Source of the DNA: Anniella stebbinsi
Lineage: Eukaryota > Chordata > Lepidosauria > Squamata > Anniellidae
Length of the DNA stretch: 64,000 nucleotides
Assembly (NCBI GenBank): GCA_029215795.1
Contig: JARDYH010000001.1
Coordinates: forward strand, 183,899,654 to 183,963,653
Reading direction: 5' to 3'
Made by a program: the position numbers and the translations under genes
Notes under the pieces: generated by a model
Database searches by the model: none
Told to the model about the DNA's origin: nothing
The model's input: only the letters and a program-made list of their open reading frames with translations
Shown: piece after piece, positions 1 through 10,934 of the stretch
Layout of the letters: each line of letters starts with the position of its first letter
Numbering within the stretch: the stretch's first letter is position 1

Positions 1-2188
1 GACCCCCAGGAAAGACGCAGAGTGCAGCGCTGGTCCAAGGAAGAGATCAGACACTTCATAGAGCTATGGGGAAGCCCAGAAGCCAGGAGGATCATGGCCA
101 CAGCCAGGCACGATCACCTCTACCCCTGGCTCACCAAGCAAATGCAGGAACAGGGACATGACCGCAATGGCAAGCAATGCAAGCACAAGCTCCACGGACT
201 CAAAAGGAAGTTCAAGGAGATCGTCACCCACAATAAAAGAACCAGCGCCCAGCCACGCACCATGCCCTTCTAGGACGAACTGGCATGCCTGCTGGTGGAG
301 CGCCACGATGTCGTCCCGGGACACACGGTGGCCAGCAGGGTCACCACCAACGAGCTGCCGTGCACACGACAATGAGCACGGCTGGACCAAGGGACGCAAT
401 GGGAGGAGGGCCCCGCCGCATGGAAACCACGGCCGCCAGCATGGAGTGACGCCCCACACCCAACACCCACCGGCAAGACAGCCGTGAAGGGAGCGGCCGA
501 ACCCCCCAAGACAGCTGTGAAGGGAGCAGCCGAACCCCCCAAGACAGCTGTGAAGGGAGCAGCCGAACCCCCCAAGACAGCCATGAAGGGAGCGGCCAAT
601 CCCCCAAGAAAGGCCTGAAGGCATCAGCTGAACCCCCCAAGAAAGGCCTGAAGGCATCAGCTGAACCCCCCAAGAAAGACCTAAAGGCATCAGCTGAACC
701 CTCCCCCCCCAGAAAGGTCTGAAGGCATCAGCCAAAGCATGGCCGGCCAAGGTGAGGCCAATGAGCCGTCCCGCAGCATCCCAAAGCCCATCGCTGCTTG
801 CGAGGCTGCCACCCGTGCCGCCCAGGACAGCCAGCACCTCAAGGAACATCTCCCCCATGCCAGCCTCCTCCAGCAGCAGCAGCCTCACGGCCTTCCTACG
901 GCTCATCTATGCGGACATGCAGGTTGAAGATTCTGCACCCAACCCCCTGGTGCCAGAGACCCAGCAGGAGGAGGAAGAGCCAGGGCTGTCGCGCCCAAGG
1001 GCAACTCCCGCGAAGGGGAGTGTGGCCGCCACTGCTGGGCGAGTGCCATGACCAGTGCCAGCACCCCGCACGCAGCTGGGGTCGTCAAAACGCAGCACCA
1101 CGATGCAGGGATTCCCTTGCAGCATCTTGGATGCCATGACGGAGACGGGGCCGGTGTCACAGGAGGACCAGGTCGAAATGGAGCAGCTCATGGAACAACA
1201 GGTGGGCGACGTGATGGAGCCAGAACTGTCACCGTCCCAGGAAGAGCTGCTGGACATCGACACGCAGGCCACCAATGACACCTTCGTGGAGATAGAGGCG
1301 ATGGAGGAGGAGGCGCCTTCGGATGCCGAGCTCGAGGCCGGGGAGGGCCTCCTCGAGGAGATCGAGGGGCCTCCACAGCCAGAGGACGAGCCGATGGAGG
1401 GAGCACCCCCCCTGGAGGATGAGCCGCCGCCACCGCACGTAGGTGAGCATGGTGCGGCCACAGCTGCAGAAGCCCATCCCCTGACCAACGCGCAGAGGTG
1501 TGTCCGGATGCGCAACAGGCATAGGGCAGACCGGCTGCAGGTGGCGTGGGAGTTGGTCATGGTGACGGAGACAACAGGGGAATGAATCCACAGCCTGTTC
1601 ACACGCATGGCGGGCGAGGAGGAGGCCAGGTGCACCAAGGAGCATGTCCTCACCGTGTGGGCTACGCGCACAGTCAATCAAGCCATGGAAGAGTGTGCCC
1701 AAGCCATACGGGAGGTGGGGAGGGACGTGCGTATAGGTCTAGAGTGCCATGTCACCGGGATGACTGAGGCCATGGCGGCCACCGATGCCATCATCAATCG
1801 TAGCATGCGGGAGCGCACAGCAGCCATCAACCGCCAAACCAAGGTGCTCAGGGAGCTCGCCCAATCATTTCGCTGCGCCTACCATTGGCCTCCGCAGCCT
1901 GCACCCTACATGGGGCCATACGGATACATGGCGCCGCCGCAGCAGTACCTGCCCCCGCCAACGGCCGCAGCATATTGGGCCCTACGTTTGGTATCGGCAT
2001 CAGCAGGTTCCTCAGGGAAGGCGGGGGGGGTGGCCGGAGGGCAGGAGCTGCGGAGCATAGGCAGCTGGCCAAAGAGGGGCCGCGACATCCCACCAGACTC
2101 CGGTGAAGAGGGAGAGGAGGAGGGGGAGGAGGCAGAGGAGGAAGATGAGGAGGGGGCAGAAAGACCCTCCCAGGACGATATGGCCTAA
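1..2188 (+). pseudogene. Harbinger SANT/Myb-like DNA-binding protein, copy 1 (broken)
   Basis: Harbinger Myb-like proteins bind the element ends and bring the transposase to DNA in the nucleus (family knowledge). Bases 22-273 encode the trihelix/SANT-like domain, with the conserved tryptophans of WSKEEI, IELWGSPEA and YPWLTKQM and the block KQCKHKLHGLKRKFKEI. The frame ends in TAG at 271-273 where copies 3 and 4 read TAT (Tyr). The C-terminal region is open in one frame from 1055 to 2188 apart from one TGA at 1583, where copy 3 has CGC; this looks like CpG decay. It has acidic stretches, a helical segment around MAATDAIIN, a Pro/Tyr/Gln-rich segment and an acidic tail ending QDDMA. The linker at 475-735 carries a minisatellite. 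The true start codon lies upstream of the window. Confidence 0.8.
475..735 (+). repeat. 33-bp coding-type minisatellite in the SANT-protein linker
   Basis: Units start at 475, 508, 541, 574, 606, 639 and 672, with a degenerate eighth near 711. The spacing is 33 bp except for one 32-bp unit (574-605). In the frame continuous with the linker, the first units read KTAVKGAAEPP and the later ones KKGLKASAEPP. Copy 3 has a single corresponding unit, KKAVRESAEAW. The 32-bp unit lacks one C in its C-run and breaks the frame. Confidence 0.85.
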
Positions 2189-2621
2189 GCCACGCTCGTC
2201 CTACGGGTCCCTAGGCCCATCCGCCAAGGGACCATAGGAGTATTGAGATGTTCCTTCGCCCACACCCCTATATGCGATAAGGCCCCTTTATATCCCCATC
2301 CCTCTGGCCGCCACCTCCTTCGGCCCGGTCTAGACGCTCAAGGCTATGTCCATCAGCATCCCTATGCAACATTGTTGCACACCCTGGATGCCTCTTGTTC
2401 CAGGCCCCATCTCCCCTCATTTCAGCCAGCTGCAGTCAAGATGGCATTGCCCTACAGGTCCAAGGGACTCCGAGCAGGCCGCATTTTCCGATGCCGAAGG
2501 GCCCTTTGGCGTTGAGGTTAGTTACGGGGCTTTTGGGTGGGATGCATTGGTGTTGCTGTGGCCTCCGTGTCACTGATGGCTATCCCCCCCTCCTCTCCCC
2601 CCTTCTGTTCTCGCCTCTCAG

Positions 2622-2785
2622 GGAAACTGCGCTCCTTCCACTGTGCCATCCGCAGAAGGCGGAGGGCCCAAAAGGCACGGCGTCTCCACACTCTGGAGGT
2701 GGCCCTGGGAGAAGTCATACGTCGCATTCGACGTCTGGAACAAAGCGTCTGCCATCGCCGCCATCCAATCAACGGCCGGCCATAG
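2622..2785 (+). CDS. putative small 3' exon of Harbinger copy 1 (basic coiled-coil tail)
   Basis: A pyrimidine-rich tract ending CTCTCAG precedes a 164-bp open segment that reads KLRSFHCAIRRRRRAQ and then a heptad-like leucine/isoleucine pattern to a TAG. The matching segments in copies 3 (21911-22074) and 4 (60106-60269) are exactly the same length, end at the same stop and are also open. A possible donor, GAG|GTTAGT, lies at about 2516. The upstream exon is not identified; in copy 1 the frame just before this donor would meet a TGA. It could be the last exon of the SANT protein or a separate small product. Exon status is inferred from splice-like sequence and conservation. Confidence 0.5.
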
Positions 2786-2909
2786 GACCTTCCGCCAGCA
2801 TGGAGGCTCACTCCCCTCCCCCCTATTCGTAGCGTAGACTCGGCCTGCTGGGCCGATTCTCCATCACACACCCCACTCTGGCCGCTTCCTTTCACTCCCC
2901 CTCTTGCAG

Positions 2910-4526
2910 GTGCATTTCAGCCAAAACATATCCTCCTTCCCTCCCATTCCCATGCTACCGTAGTTGGCAGTCCCAGGCTCCCAGCCTTGCCGCACCTGCC
3001 TCCTCCCTCCTGCTCCATCACGCCCACCGCTCCTCCCGTCCTGCCCGCCCCCCCCCCGGCCCGTTCGGCAATGGCGACTATGTCCCGGAGGGAGCTCGCC
3101 ACGGCCTGCTTGCAGGGAGCGATCCAGGCAGCCACACAGAACCACGCTGACGCCTACGAGGACTTATTCCATGCCCGGCTTAGGGACCTGAGTGGAGCCA
3201 TGCCCGTGAAGTCAGTGTTCGGATCGGAGTCCTTCCGCTGGCCCCTCGGAGCAGCGGAGGCTGTGCCTTGTCTCTGGGCCACCATCCTGCCACTGGTTTG
3301 TCCCCATGAGGCGCCCACAATGATTGTGGAGAAGCTGGACGAAGGCACGGCCGAAGAAGCCCTACAACGCGCTCCCCCCCTCTCAACGTCGGCCGAGCTT
3401 CTCGCCGAGCGTGAGTACGTCCATCGCTGGGTGCTCCCCCAGATGGATGCCATGTGGAAGGAGATGCAGGACTGGGACGACTGGGACGACGAGCGCTTCC
3501 GTGGAAGCTTCCACATGTCCCATGCAACTTTCGAGGTGCTGATGGCTGAGGTGGCCCCAGTCCTGCAGCGGGAGTGTACAAACATGTGCCGAAGCATTCC
3601 CGTGTCCCGTCATCTTGCCCTGATGCTGTACAAGCTGGCGTTTAATGTGGGCTACCTGCCGCTGTCGACCATCTTCGGGGTTGGCGTGTCCACCGCGTGC
3701 GAGATCTTCCATAAGACGGTGTGCATCCTGAATGAACTATACCTTGCTGACGTCATCTGGGTGGGGGACGAGAAGGAGAACATGCGTGGCTTCTGTGCCG
3801 TGGGCTTCCAGTGGGTGGTGGGGCTGATGGACTCGACCCACGTGCGCATCGTGCCCCCCCACCCGTGGCGAGGAATACTACAATTGCAAGCATTTCTACA
3901 GCATGGTTCTCCAGGCGGTGGTAGATGCCAAGGGCCGCTTCATAGACGTCTATGCAGGTGTGTCCGGGCGGAGCCACGACACAGCTGTCTTCTGGAACTC
4001 CCCCCTGGCTGCCAAGCTGACATCGGGATGCTTCCTGAAGTCTGGCCCCGCTTCCATGTGTGGGCGTGCGGTGGGTCCGCTCCCCCTGGCCGACCAGGTG
4101 TTTGCCCTGCAGCCATGGCTGATGGCCCCGTACCGCTACCCGCGCACCAACATCCAGCATAAATACAACTACTACCATTGCCGTGCCCGCCTGCCCATGG
4201 AGCGTGCCTTTGGGCGTCTGAAGGAGCGCTGGCGCTCCCTGTTCAGCTTGTCGGACTTGCAGTCCGACATCATACCGGATGTGATGGTGTGCTGCTGCAT
4301 CCTGCACAACATCTGCGACTCCCGTGGGGACGTGTTACTGGCTGAGCACCCCGACCTCCCTCGGGCGGGCGAGGACGCAGATGCCATCGCTGTGGACTGG
4401 TGGGACATTGAGCCTTTGCCAGGCCCCGAGAATCCTGTTGGGGAGCGTCAAGACCGTGCGGAGGCATCCCGGGTGCGTGAGAGCATCAGTGCCTGGATCT
4501 GGCTGTGCTACCCCCACCCCCTGTGA
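2910..4526 (+). pseudogene. HARBI1-like DDE transposase, copy 1 (one frameshift)
   Basis: A splice-acceptor-like CCTCTTGCAG precedes this segment, as in copies 3 and 4. The first in-frame ATG is at 3071 (MATMSRRELA); copy 3 starts further upstream at an ATG that is AGG here. The N-terminal half is open through the helix-turn-helix-like region (YKLAFNVGYLPLSTIFGVGV, near 3630-3690) and the first catalytic block GLMDSTHVRI (about 3820-3849). A frameshift near 3865-3872 separates it from the second half, open from 3903 to 4526. That half carries VSGRSHDTAVFW and the acidic-residue block MERAFGRLKERW expected of the DDE triad (Pfam DDE_Tnp_4 type). This is the best preserved transposase in the window. 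Confidence 0.85.
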
Positions 4527-4769
4527 ACGTTGGCTGTGCAGTTCATCTCTGGACTGGCATCTCTCCCTGGCATGCCACCCCTCTCCACCACATCCCCTTT
4601 GCACGTTCCGTGCTTGGCTCCCTGGGGGTGTGGCCTGGGCTGTCCCTTCTTCACTGCTGTGCCTTCCAGCTGCCTCCTTCCTTCCCGGGGACAACTGTCC
4701 TTTCCGTAGGTTCTGCCCTGGCTTAGTGGTGCCCATGTGCCTTATTGCCCATGTCTGGTCTCCCTGCTG

Positions 4770-4775
4770 AATAAA
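4770..4775 (+). promoter_or_regulatory. polyadenylation signal of the copy 1 transposase gene
   Basis: AATAAA lies about 245 bp after the transposase stop, in the same position as AATAAA in copy 3 (23569). Copies 2 and 4 have degraded forms here. Confidence 0.65.
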
Positions 4776-5308
4776 GTTTTCTACGCCACCCCACTCTTGC
4801 CGTTTTTCCTGTGTGTGCGGAAGATTCTCAAGGAGGGAGGTGGGGTGGGTGGAGCACTGGGGCTGGGGGCCATGGGTCTTCCTCGCGACTGCCACGTCTC
4901 CCGTGGAGGGTGGGTGGAGGGTGCCTCCCTGGGGTGTGGGTGCCAACGTTGGAATTGCAGTGCTAGGCGTGCGGTGCAAATGTTGTATTGGTGCTGCCGT
5001 TCATCCTGGCTGCCTCTTTGCCTGAGGCTGCTGAGTTCCGCCCACTAACTGAGGCAGCCAATGGGGTTTGGGAGGCGTGTCCTGCATTGGCTTCAATGGC
5101 GGCGCCCATGAATTTTCGGCTCCAGCGAGTTCTGGGATACCTGCTGGAGGACTAACGGAGTTTGGTAAGTGGGGAAAATGGCGGCCGAGCTGTCAGTCAG
5201 AACTGAGTACTCTGTTAGCAACCGGGGTGGTTGCTGATTCCTTGCAGTGCCTGCTGCAGCGTGTCATCTGTGGATCACCACCTCTTTAACACACCGTCAG
5301 TAGGTTAT

Positions 5309-5346
5309 TTCCCCTCAGTTGCTTAACGTGTCGTCCGAATTGAGTC
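5309..5346 (-). repeat. right terminal inverted repeat of Harbinger copy 1
   Basis: On the minus strand it reads GACTCAATTCGGACGACACG and continues TTAAGCAACTGAGGGG. It matches both ends of copies 3 and 4. Its partner end is off the window, so the TSD cannot be tested. Confidence 0.8.
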
Positions 5347-6395
5347 ACTCTCTGTGGCCTAGCTTCTCTTTAGCCCTGAATGACTCCCTAAAGTGCTGAG
5401 TCACTGACTACTGTGTCACTTCCTGATTGGGTAAGTATCCCTCCAATCACATGCCACTGACTTCCTCTTCCATCTGACTCCCTGCCCATCTCCTTAGTTC
5501 TACCCATTGATACATCTTTCCTTTTTTTTATTTTTATCAAACAATACATCACAACTCCCATTTACACCCCTCCCCCCAGCTAAACATAGTCTTGTAGGTG
5601 GTGTGGCTTTTGTACCAGGCGACCTGCTGAGTTTTTACTTGTTTTGCTATAGGTGATAAGTAGTATCACCTACTACTTCTCTGGGGTGATCAGTAGTATC
5701 ATCGGTATCCCTATAGTGTGAGGACATTTCTCTGGCAGTTTCTCTGGCAAGGGATTCCTAATGATCTCTCGCCTGGAGGCCAGACTGTGAAGTGGACACT
5801 TCCTTCTTCTGGAATTGCGGTTCTTGGTCCTGGTTCTGTACACCTGCATGTGATACTGGTTGGCTGCTCCTCTGCAGATGTCTATGGTTTCTTCTGAAGA
5901 CTTGACCCTCTGGTGTCACCACCTCAAATGACCCTGTGTTCACTTGCCTTTGTTCATCTGCCTTCCACCAGTCCTTGTTCCCTTGCCCTGCTGGCTGTAT
6001 CCAGACTTGCTCACCACTGTGTAGATCAGGTAGATCTTTGGCTGACTTATTATAATAATGGGCCTGTCTAGATTTTTGTTCCGCTATAGAGACAGCTCAT
6101 CTGTTATGGATTTCTGGCTGCAGTAAATTTCCTCGCATTAGGAGTAGGGTCTTTGTTCTTTGACCCATGAGACTGTGGTCTAAGGCAGCTAGATATGGAT
6201 CTGCCTCCAGCTTTCTTGGCTTTGAACAAAATATGCTTTGCTGTCTTGACCGCCGACTCAGCTTTCCCATTGCTCTGGGGAAAGGCCAGTGACGATGTCT
6301 GATGATCAAATTCCCACTGTGCTCTGAAGGCCCTAAATTCTTCAGACACAAACTGAGGGCCATTGTCTGAAAATATAACACTCAAGTAAAGCCAT
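5347..6395 (-). mobile_element. Ty3/gypsy retrotransposon 3' end (integrase, PPT, partial LTR)
   Basis: Read on the minus strand: integrase core from about 6385, including SDNGPQFVSEEF and PQSNGKAESAVK; an integrase C-terminal segment (NTGSFEVVTPEGQVFRRN, about 5943-5900); a stop near 5758; a polypurine tract GGGGGGAGGGG (5567-5577); then an LTR start TGTAAATGGGAG at 5566. The LTR is cut at 5346 by Harbinger copy 1. Frameshifts are present and gag, protease and RT are absent, so this is a dead 3' fragment. Confidence 0.82.
5758..6385 (-). pseudogene. gypsy-type integrase fragment
   Basis: The catalytic-core motif SDNGPQF, carrying the second catalytic aspartate, is followed by FPQSNGKAESAVKTAKHILF, which would contain the catalytic glutamate region of retroelement integrases. 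The reading frame changes between 6104 and 5943. The C-terminal part resembles the K02A2.6-like gypsy integrases of vertebrates. It once inserted retrotransposon cDNA into chromatin and is now non-functional. Confidence 0.8.
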
Positions 6396-6603
6396 TCACC
6401 CAGCTAGCATTTGCCAAGATTCTGCTGCAGAAAGGGATGCCTCTTGCAAGCTTGAAGAGCTATTGGAACCAGGGGCCAAGCAGGAAGGAGGAGATGGTGA
6501 TGGTAACTCTAGCTGCAACCCCATTACCATGAAGGGAAAAACTGAGGCTAAAGTCTTGATAATATTTCTGAATATTTAGGAAACCCTATCGCTATAGCTA
6601 TGT
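6396..6603. other. unassigned flank
   Basis: I recognise no gene or repeat between the gypsy fragment and the MITE. Confidence 0.5.
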
Positions 6604-6910
6604 TAGGCTGACCAGATAAAATCCAGGTCAGGGCTCATGTAACTTTAACAGTTGTAGAGAAAAGGGAATTTCAGTATGCAATTAGTTCCTGGTGAAATTC
6701 CCTCTTCATCACAACTGTTAAAGTTGCAGGGGCCCTGCCTTCTTTTGTATATGGTCACTCGAGTATAGTGCCTCCACCTTTAACTGTTGTGATGAAGAGG
6801 AAATATCACCAGGAACTAATTGCATACAAATGGCACTGGCTGAAATTCCCTTTTCTCTACAACTGTTAAAGTTACATGAGCCCAGACCTGAATTTTATCT
6901 GGTCACCCTA
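6604..6910. mobile_element. fold-back hAT-type MITE (family F1), copy A
   Basis: It begins TAGGCTGACCAGAT and ends GGTCACCCTA, and the two halves are reverse complements over most of 307 bp. The interior has four related blocks in alternating orientation, each with a CTTTAACAGTTGT-like core and a GAAATTCCCT-like segment. The family has 8-bp duplications elsewhere in this window (copy at 40787), which supports hAT. There is no coding capacity. Confidence 0.8.
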
Positions 6911-7259
6911 CTATTGTCCAGATCCTGTCAGATTAATTGGAGACAATCAAAAGTAATACCCACATTCTAATCAGTATGGGTGCTTGAGGAATTCGGGGGG
7001 GGGGGGCATGTCCTGCTTCCTGGATTGTTCTCACCTGATCCCCAGCTATGAAGTTGGTCAGTGCAGCAGAATGTAGTCAATTCCAGAATCTGCATCCCTG
7101 CTAAATGCTACAACGTGGCCTAAAGATTGCCTTTTAAATTTTATTTATTTTTAGCTTGGAGTGGCTAGAAATTGCTGCAGCTGGTATTTCAGTTGAAATG
7201 GGGCTAGAAATGCATGAAGACATTGGGTGGGTCAGCACAATCACAGAAGGAAAATAAGG
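6911..7259. other. unassigned sequence with a G-run
   Basis: There is a poly-G run near 6998-7006 and no recognisable gene. Confidence 0.5.
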
Positions 7260-7545
7260 ATTAGAGCAACACTTCACACACAGCCTCTCGTGAGTGGGAG
7301 ATACCCAATCCACCTTCCAAGCCCTGCACAATTACACTTGGAGGGAAAATCCTGGGTTCACAAAAAATGGGGTGGCACTAATAAACCCTTGGAAGTTTGC
7401 AGAATCAAGACCAAGCCACATACACAGCCTCCCCTAGTGAGGAGGCACCTGATCCACCTTCAAAACCTTATGCAATTACATCCTGGGAAGGGAAAATTCT
7501 TGGTGCACTAAATAGGGAGTAGCACAAGTAAACCTTTGGAAAATA
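7260..7545. repeat. two diverged tandem units of an interspersed repeat
   Basis: Two units of about 140 bp each carry CACACAGCCTC, a GATCCACCTT/AATCCACCTT block and TGCACAATTACA-like segments. A third, reverse-complement copy lies at about 50120-50270. The family is not identified. Confidence 0.6.
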
Positions 7546-7689
7546 AGCAAAAATAAAGTAAACAGTAAAAAAATGTGCATTTCCCCCTATAGCCTAAAAT
7601 GTACAATTGCATAGGTATGAATTTGCACGAATGCAAATTCGTGCTATTGCAAATTTGCATTTGCCTAAATTTGCACCCACATAATTGTG

Positions 7690-8250
7690 TACTTTAGGTA
7701 TCGCAGTGAGTAATGGTTACGGACTCAAAATGAATATCAAGAAATGAAATATATAGTAATGATCAAAAAGTTTTCTACTGTGCCTAACATTGCAATGAAA
7801 CTGCTATGTAACTAGGACCTTAAGGGCTTTGATGGTAAGATGCTACATCTTTTCAATATTATTTTATGGAGTGGAGGCTTGGACATTTAAGAAAAACAAT
7901 TTGAGCAAAATCAAATCTTTTGAAATGTGAATATACTGACGAAGATACTGAATAATAAATGAGGATGCACCATGGGTAAACAAACCAACAGAATTAATAA
8001 ATACTATCAAAAGAAGAAAATTGAAATAACTTGGTCATATTATTCGAGGAGAAAAATACACCATACTCCAACTTATTATACAAAGGAAAATTGAAGGGAA
8101 AAGATCAGTGGGAAGATGAATATCATTGCTAAAGAACTTGAGGGAATGGCATAGGTGTACTTCTACACAATTATTTAGAGCAATGGCGTCAAAAACAAAA
8201 ATGGCGGTAATGATAGCTAACCTCCGATTGGAGAATGAACCCTAAGAACT
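7690..8250 (+). pseudogene. decayed non-LTR retrotransposon, RT thumb and C-terminal region
   Basis: Read through several frameshifts, the sequence matches a conserved C-terminal pattern of RTE-like LINEs: GLKMNIKK (about 7718), then MLHLF and ILWSGGLDI in place of a VLLYGVEAW-type motif, EMxxYRRILN, IIRGEKYTI-like and IAKELEGMA. The identity rests on family memory of this C-terminal block. Stops are frequent, so the copy is old. Confidence 0.6.
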
Positions 8251-9416
8251 ATGGGAGAAATGAGTATTTATGGATATTTTTGCTTATTTTCCAAAATTTT
8301 ATTTATTCTATAATTTGCAGTGCAGTCAGTCTCAAAACTGAGCTTGTTGGTATCCCATCCTGAAACCCCCAAGCTTAATTTATTGATCTCTCCTTGCTGG
8401 GGAACTGGAGAGTTGAGATAGCCCATGGGGCAAGTGCAGCACAGCAGCTGCTGTTGCTGCTCTCAGAATTATATGATTGAGATTGGGGGGCAGTTGCACC
8501 CCCTTGCCCCTATGGGTGGATGCCCATGCCTACAAGTCTATTTTACAAAGCTGTTAAGTACAATTGTACTTAACCATAAAATAGTCTGCAAACTATCAAA
8601 ATATTTTTATTAAAAATTTACTTTTCTTTCCTATGTAAATAACAACTTAAAGGCTCATATTGCAAAATCTTCTGCCTCTCACAAAGTAGGGAATCCCACA
8701 ATCTCCAAGATCAGATGATTTGATTAATAAATTTTACCAAACTACTAGATGCTTATTACAAGGAAAACAGGCAAAGTGCATTTAAGGCTTGTCGATCCTG
8801 GGGAAATCTGGCTCTTTTGGGGCCTGATGGAATGGATCCCTTTGACTGAACCAGCTTGCCTTGCATTTGCAGAACTTCCAGAGGGCAGGGGGTGGGGCTA
8901 CATGACACCTGACATTTTTGGAAAAGAGGTGAGACTTAAAGTTGGATCTGAGGTAGCCTTTTTGACTAGTAGTATAAATGAGTATGAAATGGGAAAGTAG
9001 GCGTCCAAGTAAGTGACTGTTAAACTAGGAAAGTAGCTTTCACTTTTGTACATTGTCATACTGTTTGTTTAAATATTTATATCTTGCTCTCCAACTCAAG
9101 TGAGATGCACAAGACAATTAAGAGAAAAATAATCACACAATAAACCAAATACATTCAAACAAATCAGGTAACAGCAAGAAGTGATCAGCAGCAAAGTATT
9201 CAACATTCAAATTTAAGGACCAGCCAAACCAAATACCTGCTGGAATAAAACTGTTTTGGTCTAGCATCTAAAGAACCTGGTCTCCCAGAGCAAAGACTTG
9301 TCTAAACATCATGACAGAAAGCTTTCTCTTGGGAGCCTACCAAATGTGGGGTTGTGTGACATCAAGCAGAGCCTGCTCCAGAAATCTGAATGGGTGGGGC
9401 GATGGTGCTGTTTACG
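8251..9416. other. unassigned AT-rich sequence; part resembles a LINE tail
   Basis: No gene is seen. About 9055-9290 (ATTTATATCTTGCTCTCC onward) resembles the 3' ends of reptilian LINE/SINE repeats in reverse orientation, but I cannot name the family. Confidence 0.4.
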
Positions 9417-9662
9417 TAGGGTGACCAAAGGAGGGCAGGGCTCTTGTATAGAAAAGGGAATTTCAGCAGGTGTTATTTGTATGCATGCAGGAGCTGTACT
9501 AGATACAAAAGAGGACAGGGCTCCTGCAGCTTTAACTGTTGTGCTGAAGAGGGAATTTCACCTGGCACTGCATGCATACAAATGACACCTGCTGAAATTC
9601 CCTTTTCAATACAACTGTTAAAGATACAGGAGCCCTGTCCTCCTTTTCATGTGGTTACCCTA
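9417..9662. mobile_element. fold-back MITE F1, copy B
   Basis: It begins TAGGGTGACC and ends GGTTACCCTA, with inverted internal blocks GGGAATTTCA/TGAAATTCCC and TTTAACTGTTG/CAACTGTTAAA. The flanks share GTTT but show no clean 8-bp duplication. Confidence 0.75.
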
Positions 9663-10568
9663 GTTTGCACCTTTGGACAGTTTGGACAGCTAGTTTGGAC
9701 AGCTACTTGATTATTTTGACACTTACTCTGTTTTTCTCCCCAGTTTTATGAATGCTGTCATGCCAGGATAACTATCCTCACCAGCATGTTGTGTTACAGA
9801 AACAGCCCTATAAGAATTTGCACTTTCTGAGGGGGCTTTTATTGTGTGCATTTGCCTTGCCTCATTCATGGACATTTACAAGTAGAAGCATTTTCAATTT
9901 CTAACCCTCCTGTGTTTCCCCACCACTTTAAAACAATAACAAATAACAAACAAATGTCACAGAATAGTAAACAAATATTAAATAAAATATTAGATACATA
10001 CCCAGGGACTTCTGGCAAACACTGGAGAGGAATAAATGTATCTGACTTCTTTTTATACATAATACTAGTAAAAAGAAAACAAAAGCTATAGAGCCATCAT
10101 GACTTTTGGCACAGACACATCACTTTTTTGGTTTGATTATATGATTTATATATGCAGGTTTGCAACTCCAAATACAGCCTACAGTGAAATGTGAAGATTC
10201 TTTCACATTTCTTGCTCCATACTATATATGGGGAAAGACATTTTTCCCTATGCCAACAAATCATAAATTTGCCTCTGATCTTCTAAAAGACTGACCATCT
10301 CCCTGTTTAAATGTATGGTTTTCCGCTCTGGTTCCAATTCAACAAGTCACATAAACACGAATCACCATAAACATGAATGATGTCTCACAATATGTGCTCC
10401 TAGATACTTTTAATCTTGTTACTGGAAACAGTCTTCAAATACATAGCAATAAAAATAGATTACATATTTTTCTCAAACTCCAATAATAAGAGCATACAGA
10501 TGACAATTTTACCACACAACAGACTGTTATGCTTAGAAGTCCACACTGAGGTATATTTAAGAAGCCTG
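9663..10568. other. unassigned AT-rich sequence
   Basis: I see no gene, coding pattern or recognisable repeat. Confidence 0.5.
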
Positions 10569-10597
10569 TAATGGAACCATCCAGGATGGTTCCATTA
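10569..10597. repeat. perfect 14-bp-arm hairpin next to MITE copy C
   Basis: TAATGGAACCATCC, a single A, and its exact reverse complement GGATGGTTCCATTA directly precede the MITE start at 10601. Confidence 0.8.
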
Positions 10598-10600
10598 CAT

Positions 10601-10711
10601 TAGGGTGACCATATGAAAAGGAGGACAAGGCTCCTATATTTTTAACAGTTGTAAAAAGGGGGGATTTCAGCAGGTGACATTTGTATGCATGCAGCACCTG
10701 GTGAAATTCCC
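10601..10711. mobile_element. fold-back MITE F1, copy C (left half only)
   Basis: It starts TAGGGTGACCATATGAAAAG, keeps the first two internal blocks and stops after GGTGAAATTCCC. The second half is missing. Confidence 0.7.
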
Positions 10712-10934
10712 AATGATGAACACGATTGGTTTACGGCCACCCACTTTATGAATTATTTTTCCCCCATGTCCTTTCTCTGTTCCCACCTCTGGGCATCACC
10801 ATTTACTCTCCCATTTTTACTCTGGCCTCTGACCCCTTTTTGGTCCCACAGCAAACAGCTTGGTGATTCATACACAACTAGGGTCTCTTTTTCACTGAGT
10901 TCACCAGTGTCGCTTGATGCAGTGTCTCACCTGA

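Larger units (their letters stand above)
1..5346 (+). mobile_element. PIF/Harbinger DNA transposon, copy 1 (left end outside the window)
   Basis: The element encodes a SANT/Myb-like protein followed by a HARBI1-like transposase, the gene pair that defines animal Harbinger elements. It aligns along its length with the copies at 11548, 18595 and 57313. The right end, read on the minus strand, starts GACTCAATTCGGACGACACG, the same terminal inverted repeat as in the other copies. The left TIR lies before the window. It sits inside the 3' LTR of a minus-strand gypsy element, so it is the younger insertion. With copy 3 it forms one subfamily, sharing the 3' tail and an intact AATAAA. Both genes are broken, so it is not autonomous as it stands. 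Confidence 0.88.

Noticed and set aside
64..906. 280-residue minus-strand frame with Leu/Ser/Gly repeats
   Set aside because: It is the antisense shadow of the minisatellite and SANT gene of Harbinger copy 1, and the other copies do not conserve it.
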